Assembly (NCBI GenBank): GCA_000759755.1
Contig: BBMW01000007.1
Location: forward strand, 310,001 to 374,000
Source of the DNA: Citrobacter werkmanii NBRC 105721
GTDB taxonomy: Bacteria > Pseudomonadota > Gammaproteobacteria > Enterobacterales > Enterobacteriaceae
Direction of reading: 5' to 3'
Length of the DNA stretch: 64,000 nt
Positions 1-12,258 of the stretch are shown in pieces (within the stretch, counting starts at the first letter, position 1; each line of letters starts with the position of its first letter). The position numbers and the translations under genes were made by a program. A model generated the notes under the pieces. That model saw nothing but the letters and a program-made list of their open reading frames with translations, was not told where the DNA came from and did not search any database.

Positions 1-2686
<2,686 letters not shown>

Positions 2687-2806
2687 TTAGTGCCGGTCCC
2701 TGATCTTTATCCTAAAAAAACAAAATGCAGACAGTTACGCATTACAGCGTACTGAGGGTTGCGCAGGATAGCAGGCTATAGCCAACAATATGGATACGCT
2801 GTCTCG

Positions 2807-3871
2807 ATGAATAAAAAAGAACTATGGATTAATCAAATCAAAGGGTTATGCATTTGTCTGGTGGTTATATACCACTCAGTCATTACGTTTTACCCGCATC
2901 TCACCACCTTTCAGCATCCGCTTTCAGAGATGCTGAGCAAATGCTGGATTTACCTCAATCTGTACCTGGCGCCGTTTCGTATGCCGGTATTTTTCTTTAT
3001 TTCGGGCTATTTGATCCGCCGCTACATCGATAACGTTCCCTGGACGACCTGCGTGAATAAACGGATCTGGAGTATTGCCTGGGTGCTGGTGCTATGGGGA
3101 GTCGTGCAATGGCTGGCGTTAGTCACGCTCAATAACTGGTTGGCTCCGCAACGCGATCTGAGTCATGCCGCCAACGCCGCGTATGCCGGTTCAATCGCTG
3201 GCTTTACCCACGGGATGCTGACCGCCAGCACCAGCTTGTGGTATCTGTATGCACTGATTGTCTATTTTGTGCTGTGTAAGATTTTCAACCGCTGGGCGTT
3301 ACCGCTGTTGACGCTGTTTGTCGTGCTGAGCGTGGCGATTAATTTTTTCCCCACGCCGTGGTGGGGAGTGAACAGCGTGATTCGCAATCTGCCCTGGTAC
3401 AGTCTCGGCGCCTGGTTTGGCGCAACGCTGATGGTATGGATCAAAGAGGTGCCTCTGCGCCGCCATACGCTCATATTTATGGTTAGCGTAGTGGTCGCCG
3501 TGGGCGCGTGGCTGGTAAATATTTCGCTACTGCTTTCCCTCCTGTCTATTGTACTGATCATGAAGCTGTTTTATCAGTTCGAGCAGCGCTTTGGTATGCG
3601 CGCATCCAGCCCTTTAAGCGTAATTGGATCCAATACCATCGCCATCTACACCACCCACCGTATTTTGGTTGAGCTGTTCAGCTTAACGCTCATCCCCAAA
3701 ATCAATCATGCCGCCTGGCCTGCGTACGGCGAGTTGCTCCTGCTGCTGGTTTATCCCTTCGCCTGCCTGCTGTTGTGCACCCTGTTTGGCTTGCTGGTGC
3801 GTAAAATTTCGCAAAAAACCGTTGCCGACTTGCTCTTTTCCCCGCCATCTTTATCGACATCCTCGCGCTAA
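2807..3871 (+). CDS. ycfT: YcfT-like inner-membrane acyltransferase-3 family protein
   Basis: A 354-residue integral membrane protein of the acyltransferase-3 family (OafA/OpgC/YiaH type), with about ten hydrophobic helices. The early IKGLCICLVVIYHS segment has the family's conserved histidine near the first helix, and FFISGYLIRR follows. Members O-acylate cell-surface sugars, but the substrate of YcfT is not known to me. The ATG at 2807 (MNKKELWINQIKG) is preferred to an upstream ATG because similarity begins there. It lies between divergent lolC and codirectional mfd, the E. coli order. Confidence 0.9.
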   Translation: MNKKELWINQIKGLCICLVVIYHSVITFYPHLTTFQHPLSEMLSKCWIYLNLYLAPFRMPVFFFISGYLIRRYIDNVPWTTCVNKRIWSIAWVLVLWGVVQWLALVTLNNWLAPQRDLSHAANAAYAGSIAGFTHGMLTASTSLWYLYALIVYFVLCKIFNRWALPLLTLFVVLSVAINFFPTPWWGVNSVIRNLPWYSLGAWFGATLMVWIKEVPLRRHTLIFMVSVVVAVGAWLVNISLLLSLLSIVLIMKLFYQFEQRFGMRASSPLSVIGSNTIAIYTTHRILVELFSLTLIPKINHAAWPAYGELLLLLVYPFACLLLCTLFGLLVRKISQKTVADLLFSPPSLSTSSR

Positions 3872-3989
3872 TTTCAACGTGCTTTTTGCCCCCATCAGGG
3901 GGCGAATCAATTTGCTTATGAGAAACGATCACGGATAATAAAGAACATTGCTTATCAGATGTATATCTAAACGAGATCCTGACAACCGA

Positions 3990-6900
3990 ATGCCTGAACA
4001 ACATCGTTACACGCTCCCGGCCGGCGCTTCCGACCAGCGCCAGTTAGGTGAACTGACCGGCGCAGCTTGCGCGACGCTGGTCGCTGAAATCGCTGAACGT
4101 CATGCGGGTCCTGTCGTACTGATCGCGCCGGACATGCAAAATGCCCTGCGACTGCATGATGAAATTCGTCAGTTTACCGACCAGATGGTAATGAACCTGG
4201 CGGACTGGGAAACGCTGCCCTACGATAGCTTTTCCCCTCATCAGGAGATTATCTCCTCGCGACTGTCCACCCTGTATCAGCTCCCTGCCATGCAGCGCGG
4301 TGTGCTGATTGTGCCGGTGAACACGCTGATGCAGCGCGTCTGTCCGCACAGCTATCTGCACGGTCATGCGCTGGTGATGAAAAAAGGTCAGCGGCTTTCG
4401 CGCGACGCCCTGCGCGAACAACTGGACAGCGCGGGCTACCGCCATGTTGATCAGGTGATGGAGCACGGCGAATACGCCACGCGCGGCGCGTTGTTGGATC
4501 TGTTCCCCATGGGCAGTGAATTGCCTTATCGCCTGGACTTCTTTGATGACGAAATCGACAGCCTGCGTCTGTTTGATACCGACACCCAGCGCACGCTGGA
4601 AGAAGTCGATGCCATTAATTTGCTGCCCGCGCACGAATTCCCGACCGATAAAACGGCGATCGAGCTGTTCCGCAGCCAGTGGCGCGATACCTTTGAAGTT
4701 AAACGCGACGCCGAACATATTTACCAGCAGGTCAGCAAAGGCACGTTACCTGCGGGTATCGAATACTGGCAGCCGCTGTTTTTCAGCGAGCCGCTGCCCC
4801 CCCTGTTCAGCTATTTCCCTGCCAATACGTTATTGGTCAATACGGGTGATATAGAGACCAGTGCAGAACGCTTCCAGGCCGATACCCTGTCGCGTTTTGA
4901 GAATCGGGGTGTTGATCCGATGCGCCCGCTTCTGCCGCCGCACTCGCTGTGGCTGCGCGTTGACGAGCTGTTCTCCGAACTAAAACGCTGGCCGCGCGTT
5001 CAACTGAAAACCGAGACACTGGCAAACAAAGCCGCGAATACTAACCTCGGCTTCCAGAAGTTGCCAGATATCGCGGTTCAGGCGCAGCAAAAAGCACCGT
5101 TAGATGCGTTACGTAAATTTCTTGAAGCCTTCACCGGTCCGGTGATTTTCTCGGTTGAAAGTGAAGGTCGTCGCGAAGCGCTCGGCGAACTGCTCGCCCG
5201 TATCAAAATCGCGCCGAAGCGCATACTGCGTCTCGACGAAGCCATCGACAATGGCCGCTATCTGATGATTGGCGCAGCCGAACACGGCTTCATTGATAGC
5301 AAACGCAACCTGGCGCTGATTTGTGAAAGCGATCTGCTCGGGGAGCGGGTGGCGCGCCGCCGCCAGGATTCTCGTCGCACCATCAATCCGGATACGTTAA
5401 TTCGCAACCTCGCAGAACTGCATCCAGGTCAACCGGTGGTGCATCTGGAGCACGGCGTTGGCCGTTATGCCGGAATGACCACGCTGGAAGCGGGCGGTAT
5501 CACCGGCGAGTACCTGATGCTCACCTACGCCAACGACGCCAAACTGTACGTGCCTGTGTCATCGTTGCACCTGATCAGCCGCTACGCTGGTGGCGCGGAA
5601 GAAAATGCGCCGCTACATAAACTGGGCGGAGATGCCTGGTCTCGTGCCCGCCAGAAAGCCGCTGAGAAGGTGCGCGATGTCGCGGCAGAACTGTTGGATA
5701 TCTATGCTCAGCGGGCGGCGAAAGAAGGCTTTGCCTTTAAGCATGACCGTGAGCAGTACCAGCTGTTTTGCGACAGCTTCCCGTTTGAAACTACGCCCGA
5801 TCAGGCGCAGGCGATCAACGCGGTCCTCAGCGATATGTGTCAGCCGCTGGCCATGGATCGTCTGGTGTGCGGCGACGTCGGCTTTGGTAAAACCGAAGTC
5901 GCGATGCGCGCCGCCTTCCTCGCCGTAGAGAACCACAAGCAGGTTGCCGTGCTGGTTCCAACCACCCTGCTCGCGCAGCAGCACTTCGACAACTTCCGCG
6001 ACCGCTTTGCCAACTGGCCGGTACGCATTGAGATGCTGTCCCGTTTCCGTAGCGCCAAAGAGCAAGCGCAGATTCTGGAGCAAGTTGCCGAGGGAAAAAT
6101 TGATATTCTCATCGGCACGCACAAACTGCTGCAAGCGGATGTGAAGTTAAAAGATCTGGGTCTGTTGATTGTCGATGAAGAGCACCGTTTTGGCGTTCGC
6201 CATAAAGAGCGCATCAAAGCAATGCGCGCGGATGTCGATATCCTGACGCTGACGGCAACGCCTATTCCGCGTACGCTCAATATGGCGATGAGCGGCATGC
6301 GCGATCTGTCGATCATTGCCACGCCTCCTGCCCGTCGTCTGGCGGTGAAAACCTTTGTGCGTGAATATGACAATCTGGTGGTTCGCGAGGCTATCCTGCG
6401 TGAAGTTCTGCGCGGGGGGCAAGTTTATTATCTGTTTAACGACGTTGAAAATATCCAGAAAACGGCTGACAGATTAGCGGAACTGGTGCCGGAAGCGCGT
6501 ATTGGTATCGGCCACGGTCAAATGCGCGAGCGCGAACTGGAACGCGTGATGAACGATTTCCACCATCAGCGCTTTAACGTGCTGGTGTGTACCACCATTA
6601 TCGAAACCGGCATCGACATTCCGACCGCCAACACCATTATCATCGAACGCGCCGACCACTTTGGTTTAGCGCAATTGCACCAGTTGCGCGGTCGTGTGGG
6701 ACGCTCACACCATCAGGCGTACGCCTGGCTGCTGACGCCGCATCCAAAAGCGATGACCACCGACGCGCAAAAGCGCCTGGAAGCCATCGCCTCGCTGGAA
6801 GATTTGGGCGCTGGCTTTGCGCTGGCGACCCACGACCTTGAAATTCGCGGCGCCGGGGAACTGCTGGGTGAAGATCAGAGTGGTTCCATGGAAAGCATCG

Positions 6901-7436
6901 GCTTCTCGCTGTATATGGAGCTGCTGGAAAATGCTGTCGATGCGCTCAAAGAGGGACGCGAACCGTCGCTGGAAGATCTCACCAGCCAGCAAACCGAAGT
7001 TGAACTGCGCATGCCGTCACTGCTGCCGGATGACTATATTCCCGATGTCAACACGCGACTGTCGTTCTACAAGCGTATTGCCAGTGCGAAAGGCGAAAAC
7101 GAGCTGGAAGAAATTAAGGTCGAGCTGATAGACCGTTTTGGTCTGCTGCCCGACCCGGCCCGTACGCTGCTGGATATTGCCCGGTTACGCCAACAGGCGC
7201 AGAAACTGGGTATCAGAAAGCTTGAAGGCAATGAAAAAGGCGGCACAATTGAGTTTGCAGAGAAAAACCACGTCAATCCGGTCTGGCTGATTGGTTTACT
7301 GCAAAAACAGCCGCAGCACTTCCGTCTGGACGGCCCAACCCGGCTGAAATTTATGCAGGATCTGGGCGAACGCAAAACGCGAATCGACTGGGTACGCCAG
7401 TTTATGCGCCAGCTTGAAGAAAACGCCGTAGCATAG
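3990..7436 (+). CDS. mfd: Mfd, transcription-repair coupling factor
   Basis: This 1148-residue protein, exactly the E. coli length, displaces RNA polymerase stalled at DNA lesions and recruits UvrA. The order is a UvrB-like N-terminal region, an RNA-polymerase-interaction (CarD-type) domain at about 480-545, a RecG-like superfamily 2 translocase with Walker A GDVGFGKTE from residue 628 and a DEEH box from about 729, a GRVGR motif VI and a C-terminal TRCF domain. The ATG at 3990 (MPEQHRYTLP) gives the standard N-terminus. A strong hairpin at 7441-7473 follows the stop. Confidence 0.98.
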   Translation: MPEQHRYTLPAGASDQRQLGELTGAACATLVAEIAERHAGPVVLIAPDMQNALRLHDEIRQFTDQMVMNLADWETLPYDSFSPHQEIISSRLSTLYQLPAMQRGVLIVPVNTLMQRVCPHSYLHGHALVMKKGQRLSRDALREQLDSAGYRHVDQVMEHGEYATRGALLDLFPMGSELPYRLDFFDDEIDSLRLFDTDTQRTLEEVDAINLLPAHEFPTDKTAIELFRSQWRDTFEVKRDAEHIYQQVSKGTLPAGIEYWQPLFFSEPLPPLFSYFPANTLLVNTGDIETSAERFQADTLSRFENRGVDPMRPLLPPHSLWLRVDELFSELKRWPRVQLKTETLANKAANTNLGFQKLPDIAVQAQQKAPLDALRKFLEAFTGPVIFSVESEGRREALGELLARIKIAPKRILRLDEAIDNGRYLMIGAAEHGFIDSKRNLALICESDLLGERVARRRQDSRRTINPDTLIRNLAELHPGQPVVHLEHGVGRYAGMTTLEAGGITGEYLMLTYANDAKLYVPVSSLHLISRYAGGAEENAPLHKLGGDAWSRARQKAAEKVRDVAAELLDIYAQRAAKEGFAFKHDREQYQLFCDSFPFETTPDQAQAINAVLSDMCQPLAMDRLVCGDVGFGKTEVAMRAAFLAVENHKQVAVLVPTTLLAQQHFDNFRDRFANWPVRIEMLSRFRSAKEQAQILEQVAEGKIDILIGTHKLLQADVKLKDLGLLIVDEEHRFGVRHKERIKAMRADVDILTLTATPIPRTLNMAMSGMRDLSIIATPPARRLAVKTFVREYDNLVVREAILREVLRGGQVYYLFNDVENIQKTADRLAELVPEARIGIGHGQMRERELERVMNDFHHQRFNVLVCTTIIETGIDIPTANTIIIERADHFGLAQLHQLRGRVGRSHHQAYAWLLTPHPKAMTTDAQKRLEAIASLEDLGAGFALATHDLEIRGAGELLGEDQSGSMESIGFSLYMELLENAVDALKEGREPSLEDLTSQQTEVELRMPSLLPDDYIPDVNTRLSFYKRIASAKGENELEEIKVELIDRFGLLPDPARTLLDIARLRQQAQKLGIRKLEGNEKGGTIEFAEKNHVNPVWLIGLLQKQPQHFRLDGPTRLKFMQDLGERKTRIDWVRQFMRQLEENAVA

Positions 7437-7440
7437 TGAA

Positions 7441-7473
7441 CAGGCCGGGAGCGCACACAGCCCTCCCGGCCTG
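7441..7473. terminator. GC-rich hairpin after mfd
   Basis: A perfect 11-bp inverted repeat (CAGGCCGGGAG / CTCCCGGCCTG) lies just after the mfd stop. There is no U-tract, only TGAATTT, so it is a weak intrinsic terminator or a 3'-end stabilising structure. A tandem copy of TGCACTTCCC follows at 7491-7510. Confidence 0.5.
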
Positions 7474-7578
7474 TGAATTTACAAACTCTTTGCACTTCCC
7501 TGCACTTCCCGACACAGCAAACGGCCATAATTCCTGTTTACTTTTACATAATAAAAACCACGTAAAAACAATGGATTT

Positions 7579-8550
7579 ATGGTGATGTTAAACAATAAAC
7601 GACTCTCTCGCTGGTTAGCGTTTTTTACGCTTGCAGCGACCTTCGCGTTAGCACTTCCGGCTCAGGCAAACACCTGGCCGCTGCCGCCGCCGGGAAGCCG
7701 CCTGGTGGGACAGAATGCCGTTCACGTTGTCGAAGACAATGGCGGTTCTCTCGAAGCGATTGCGAAAAAATACAACGTCGGCTTTTTAGCGCTGTTGCAG
7801 GCTAACCCCGGCGTTGATCCTTTCGTACCTCGCCCCGGCAGCGTTTTGACGATCCCATTGCAAACCCTGTTACCGGATGCACCGCGCGAAGGCATTGTCA
7901 TCAACCTCGCCGAACTGCGTCTTTATTATTACCAGCCGGGAACAAATTCGGTGACCGTATATCCTATCGGCATTGGCCAGTTAGGCGGTGATACGCTGAC
8001 CCCCACCATGGTAACCACCATTTCCGATAAACGCGCCAACCCCACCTGGACGCCTACAGCAAATATCCGCGCGCGCTATAAAGCAAACGGCATCGATCTT
8101 CCTGCCGTTGTCCCTGCCGGGCCAGATAACCCGATGGGCCATCACGCGATTCGCTTAGCCGCATACGGCGGCGTTTATCTGCTGCACGGCACCAATGCTG
8201 ACTTTGGCATCGGCATGCGCGTCAGTTCTGGTTGTATTCGTCTGCGCGACGGTGATATCGAAACCCTGTTCCGTCAAGTGAAACCAGGAACCAAGGTCAA
8301 TATCATTAATACACCGATCAAAGCCTCAGTCGAACCTAACGGCATGCGGCTGGTGGAAGTACACCAGCCGCTGTCAGAAAAGATTAATGACGACCCGCAA
8401 CTGTTGCCAATCGTTTTGAATGCCGCAATGCAGACCTTTAAGAACGCGGCGCAAACGGACCCAGCCGTCATGGAACATGCGATGGAGATCCGCTCAGGCA
8501 TGCCGGTCGATGTCACCCGTCATCACGACGTGGCTCAACAACCGATGTAA
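7579..8550 (+). CDS. ldtC: LdtC (YcfS), periplasmic L,D-transpeptidase
   Basis: A 323-residue exported L,D-transpeptidase that in E. coli anchors Braun's lipoprotein (Lpp) to peptidoglycan. A signal peptide (hydrophobic FFTLAATFALALPAQA) ends near residue 30. A LysM-type segment follows (GSLEAIAKKYNVGF...LLQANP), then the YkuD catalytic domain at about 95-235 with the active-site motif HGT...SSGCIRLRDGD, where the Cys is the nucleophile. The start at 7579 or the next ATG at 7585 are both possible. A strong terminator follows at 8564-8600. Confidence 0.94.
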   Translation: MVMLNNKRLSRWLAFFTLAATFALALPAQANTWPLPPPGSRLVGQNAVHVVEDNGGSLEAIAKKYNVGFLALLQANPGVDPFVPRPGSVLTIPLQTLLPDAPREGIVINLAELRLYYYQPGTNSVTVYPIGIGQLGGDTLTPTMVTTISDKRANPTWTPTANIRARYKANGIDLPAVVPAGPDNPMGHHAIRLAAYGGVYLLHGTNADFGIGMRVSSGCIRLRDGDIETLFRQVKPGTKVNIINTPIKASVEPNGMRLVEVHQPLSEKINDDPQLLPIVLNAAMQTFKNAAQTDPAVMEHAMEIRSGMPVDVTRHHDVAQQPM

Positions 8551-8563
8551 ACGTTACGCATAA

Positions 8564-8600
8564 AAAAACCCCCGCTGGATTTTTTTCCGCGGGGGTTTTT
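8564..8600. terminator. Bidirectional intrinsic terminator between ldtC and bhsA
   Basis: Stem AAAACCCCCGC / GCGGGGGTTTT with A- and T-tracts on the two sides. It lies between the convergent 3' ends of ldtC (+) and bhsA (-) and can serve both. Confidence 0.9.
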
Positions 8601-8635
8601 ATTTAACTCGCAGTGGCATTGCGATGGGTTAAATC

Positions 8636-8893
8636 TTATTTGTAGATTACTGCAGTCCCGTGAAGGGTGTTAGGACCGGTAACGGAAGTAATACGGAAAG
8701 ACTTCGCGCCCATCTCATCCGCTTTCTGCGCCAGTTGATCTTCCAGAGAACCTAAGTTCGTCCCCGCATTTGCAGAGATAGTACCAACTTTCTGTTGACC
8801 TGCAGGCGTGGCCTGAACTTCAACAGCGGCGAAGCTGGCAAATGACAGTGAGCTAAGAACAGCAGCAACAAACAGAGTTTTTACGTTTTTCAT
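8636..8893 (-). CDS. bhsA: BhsA (YcfR), multiple-stress resistance outer-membrane protein
   Basis: An 85-residue secreted protein of the BhsA/McbA (DUF1471) family. The signal peptide (MKNVKTLFVAAVLSSLSFA, cleavage after ASFA) is followed by the compact domain ending GTAVIYK. In E. coli it lowers outer-membrane copper permeability and influences biofilm formation, and it is repressed by ComR, which is divergently encoded here. The ATG at 8893 with its AGGTCACTATT upstream sequence is preferred over a longer frame that has no signal-peptide start. Confidence 0.95.
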   Translation of the reverse strand: MKNVKTLFVAAVLSSLSFASFAAVEVQATPAGQQKVGTISANAGTNLGSLEDQLAQKADEMGAKSFRITSVTGPNTLHGTAVIYK

Positions 8894-9136
8894 AATAGTG
8901 ACCTTTTGCAGATGAATGGGTGTCGTAAGGATTAACTTAACGATCGATAGGTAAATCATAGATGTGATCCAGGTCACACGTCAACATTTTTTTATAATGA
9001 TCGTTATATAAAACATAAAGACCTTATTTTTCATGCTAATAGCTATAAATTATTTTTATCGCTAATCCGCTGGAGTGTGGGGGGGAATATTTTTATAATG
9101 GTTATTCAATAAACCCAACTAAGGTACATCGGCGCC

Positions 9137-9772
9137 ATGACAACTGAAACGACAGGTTGTGCAAAAAAAAGCCGTGGCCGACCAAAAGTGTTCGACAGGG
9201 AAGCCGCGCTTGATAAGGCCATGACACTCTTCTGGCAGCACGGATATGAAGCGACATCGCTCGCCGATCTCGTGGAAGCAACCGGTGCAAAAGCGCCCAC
9301 GCTGTATGCGGAGTTTACCAACAAGGAAGGGTTGTTTCGTGCCGTGCTGGACCGCTATATAACTCGCTTCGCGGCGAAACATGAAGCCCAGCTGTTTTGT
9401 GAGGAAAAAAGCCTGGAGTCCGCACTGGAAGACTATTTCACTGCCATAGCCACCTGCTTTACCAGTAAAGATACTCCGGCAGGATGTTTTATGATTAATA
9501 CGTCCGCTACGCTGGCGGCCTCTTCCCGCGAGATCGCCCATACCGTGAAATCACGCCATGCGATGCAAGAACAGACGCTTACCCAGTTCCTTCGTCAGCG
9601 CCAGCAGCGGGACGAAATTCCGGCCCACTGCGACGTGCAAAAGCTGGCCGAATATCTGAACTGCATTTTACAGGGTATGTCGATTAGCGCCCGTGAAGGC
9701 GCAACGTTTGAAAAACTGATGCAGATCGCACACACCACCCTGCGACTGTGGCCCGAACTCGTCAAAGCTTAA
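9137..9772 (+). CDS. comR: ComR (YcfQ), TetR-family copper-responsive repressor of bhsA
   Basis: A 211-residue TetR-type regulator. An N-terminal helix-turn-helix lies at about residues 20-65 (DKAMTLFWQHGYEATSLADL, then APTLYAEF as recognition helix), followed by a ligand-binding C-terminal domain with two cysteines near CFMINTS/NCIL. In E. coli ComR represses bhsA and is released by copper. It is divergent from bhsA with about 240 bp between starts, where the operator should lie. Recognition is strong along the whole length. Confidence 0.93.
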   Translation: MTTETTGCAKKSRGRPKVFDREAALDKAMTLFWQHGYEATSLADLVEATGAKAPTLYAEFTNKEGLFRAVLDRYITRFAAKHEAQLFCEEKSLESALEDYFTAIATCFTSKDTPAGCFMINTSATLAASSREIAHTVKSRHAMQEQTLTQFLRQRQQRDEIPAHCDVQKLAEYLNCILQGMSISAREGATFEKLMQIAHTTLRLWPELVKA

Positions 9773-9901
9773 CCCTTTCCTCTCTCTTCCATGAACAGAT
9801 GACACCCCCGGGGGCCAAAAGCCCTCGGTTTTTTTGTACCAATACCCCTTCATTCCTTATTGTTTTCATCGCATTAGCAGATCTTTTTTAAAAAAGGTAT
9901 T

Positions 9902-9920
9902 GATAACGACAATTATTATC
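9902..9920. promoter_or_regulatory. Fur box upstream of the iutA-type receptor
   Basis: GATAACGACAATTATTATC matches the 19-bp Fur consensus (GATAATGATAATCATTATC) at 16 of 19 positions. It lies about 100 bp before the receptor start, as expected for iron-repressed transcription. Confidence 0.8.
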
Positions 9921-10021
9921 AGCAATATTCGCATTTGTTTTAACTCCTGTTTCCCAATGTAACTATCGGTTTCTCTACCGCAATAACAAAAACAGACTGA
10001 CTTTTTTAAAAAGGAATACAA

Positions 10022-12202
10022 ATGCATAAGCGTCTCTGGGTGCTCAATCCGCTCTTATTATCCTTAACCCTACCGGCCATCGCGGCAGAGGAAGAGAATC
10101 TCATCGTCAGCGCTAACCGTAGCCAACGCACCGTGGCAGAAATGGCGCAAACGACCTGGGTTATTGAAGGAAGCGAAATTGAACAGCAAGTTCAGGGTGG
10201 TAAAGAGTTCAAGGATGTTCTTGCTCAGTTAATCCCCGGAATTGATGTCAGCAGTCAGGGACGAACCAACTACGGCATGAACATGCGCGGTCGCGCCATC
10301 GTAGTATTGATAGATGGTGTCCGTCTGAATTCTTCCCGCACCGACAGCCGTCAACTTGACTCCATTGACCCGTTTAACATTGCGCACATTGAAGTCATCT
10401 CAGGCGCAACATCCCTGTATGGCGGGGGAAGTACCGGCGGTTTGATCAACATCGTCACCAAAAAAGGTCAGCCTGAGCATGAAGTTGAACTCGAACTGGG
10501 CAGTAAAAGCGGGTTTAATAACAGTAACGATCATGACGAACGCGTCGCCGCCGCGGTGAGCGGAGGAACCGATCGTGCATCCGGTCGTATGTCCGTCGCA
10601 TATCAACGGTTTGGCGGTTGGTATGATGGAAACCACGATGCTCTGCTGCTGGATAACACCCAAACCGGCCTGCAGCATTCCGATCGTCTGGACGTGATGG
10701 GCACCGGGACGATTGAGCTGGATGATAACCGTCAATTGCAACTGGTTACCCAGTACTACAAGAGCCAGGGGGATGAAGATTACGGGCTGGATCTCGGCGA
10801 GAACATGTCCGCCGTGACCGGAAATGGTAAAGCTTATACCAGCAGCGGACTGAACTCCGATCGTATTCCCGGCACCGAACGTCACCTGATCAGCCTGCAA
10901 TATTCAGATGCAGATTTCTTTGGTCAGAACCTGGTCAGCCAAATCTATTACCGCGACGAATCGCTGAAATTCTATCCTTTCCCGACGCTCAGCAAAGGTA
11001 AGGTCACCAGTTTCTCCGCCTCACAGCAGGATACCGACCAGTTCGGTGCCAAAATCACCCTCAACAGCCAGGTGATGGATGACTGGGAACTGACGTGGGG
11101 TATCGATGCGGATCATGAAACCTTCGACTCCAATCAGAAATTCTTCGATCTGGCTTACTCTCTGCCCTCCGGCGGCATGGACAACCGTACCGCCTATACT
11201 ACCGGGCGTTATCCTGGTTACAGCATCACCAACTTCGCACCTTTCCTGCAAAACAGCTATGACATAAACGACATCTTTACCCTCAGTGGCGGCGTACGCT
11301 ATCAATGGACCGAAAACAGGGTTGATGATTTCGTTGGCTATGCGCAACAGCAGGGCATCGCGACGGGCCTTGCAAACTCCGCGGATACCATTCCGGGCGG
11401 CAAAACCGATTACGATAACTTCCTGTTTAACGCCGGGATCCTCGCCCACCTGACTGAGCGCCAGCAAACCTGGTTTAATTTCTCTCAGGGCGTGGAGCTT
11501 CCGGACCCGGGGAAATATTACGGTAATGGTACCTATTCTCTGGTTGGCGATCATTACCAGCTTCAGCGCAGCGTCAACGTTGCGGATTCACGACTGGAAG
11601 GGATTAAAGTTAACTCGTACGAGCTGGGATGGCGTTACACGGGCGATAGCCTGCGCACGCAACTCGCCGCTTATTACTCCACTTCGGATAAATCGATCGT
11701 TATCAACCGCAGTGATATGACCATAAACGTACAGCCCGACGATCGTCGGATTTATGGTCTGGAAGGTGCGGTAGATTATTTCATCGCCGATACCGACTGG
11801 AGTCTGGGCGGCAACTTCAACGTCATTAAATCCGAAGTGAAACAAAACGGTAAATGGCAGAAATGGGATGTCACTCTGGCTTCGCCATCTAAAGCAACCG
11901 CATGGGTCGGCTGGGCGCCTGAACCGTGGTCGCTGCGAGTACAGAGCCAGCAAACATTTGATCTGAGTGACGCCAGCGGCAATAAGCTGGACGGCTATAA
12001 CACCATGGACTTTATCGGCAGCTACCAGCTCCCGTTAGGTAAGCTGACCTTCAGTGTGGAAAACCTGCTGAATGAAGAGTACACCACGCTATGGGGACAA
12101 CGTGCGCCACTGCTGTACAGCCCAACTTATGGTAGCCCGTCACTGTATGAATACAAGGGCCGGGGTCGTACCTTTGGTCTGAACTACGCCTTAACCTTCT
12201 GA
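10022..12202 (+). CDS. iutA: IutA-type TonB-dependent ferric-aerobactin receptor
   Basis: A 726-residue outer-membrane receptor. A signal peptide ends at AIAA; a TonB-box-like stretch (NLIVSANRS) follows, then a plug domain (about 45-155, with GATSLYGGGSTGGLINIVTKKG) and a 22-strand barrel ending in the C-terminal phenylalanine (LNYALTF). The sequence matches the plasmid/island aerobactin receptor IutA along its whole length (VAEMAQTTWVIE, LVPLNSSRTDSRQLDSIDP-type signatures and the GKGRTFGLNY-type end), clearly diverged but collinear. No iucABCD synthesis genes are in the window, so here it may serve to take up aerobactin made by others. A Fur box precedes it and a terminator follows. Confidence 0.85.
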   Translation: MHKRLWVLNPLLLSLTLPAIAAEEENLIVSANRSQRTVAEMAQTTWVIEGSEIEQQVQGGKEFKDVLAQLIPGIDVSSQGRTNYGMNMRGRAIVVLIDGVRLNSSRTDSRQLDSIDPFNIAHIEVISGATSLYGGGSTGGLINIVTKKGQPEHEVELELGSKSGFNNSNDHDERVAAAVSGGTDRASGRMSVAYQRFGGWYDGNHDALLLDNTQTGLQHSDRLDVMGTGTIELDDNRQLQLVTQYYKSQGDEDYGLDLGENMSAVTGNGKAYTSSGLNSDRIPGTERHLISLQYSDADFFGQNLVSQIYYRDESLKFYPFPTLSKGKVTSFSASQQDTDQFGAKITLNSQVMDDWELTWGIDADHETFDSNQKFFDLAYSLPSGGMDNRTAYTTGRYPGYSITNFAPFLQNSYDINDIFTLSGGVRYQWTENRVDDFVGYAQQQGIATGLANSADTIPGGKTDYDNFLFNAGILAHLTERQQTWFNFSQGVELPDPGKYYGNGTYSLVGDHYQLQRSVNVADSRLEGIKVNSYELGWRYTGDSLRTQLAAYYSTSDKSIVINRSDMTINVQPDDRRIYGLEGAVDYFIADTDWSLGGNFNVIKSEVKQNGKWQKWDVTLASPSKATAWVGWAPEPWSLRVQSQQTFDLSDASGNKLDGYNTMDFIGSYQLPLGKLTFSVENLLNEEYTTLWGQRAPLLYSPTYGSPSLYEYKGRGRTFGLNYALTF

Positions 12203-12208
12203 TAAAAA

Positions 12209-12238
12209 AAGCCCCCCAGCCTGAGCGAATGGGGGCTA
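12209..12238. terminator. Intrinsic terminator after iutA
   Basis: Inverted repeat AGCCCCC / GGGGGCT preceded by an A-tract. It lies between the convergent 3' ends of iutA and ycfJ. Confidence 0.7.
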
Positions 12239-12258
12239 ATGTTCAGGATAATGCTATT

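Noticed and set aside
4044-4718. Long antisense frames inside mfd, yeeO, amn, iutA and druE
   Set aside because: These are mirror frames of strongly coding genes; none has its own start context or homology I can recognise.
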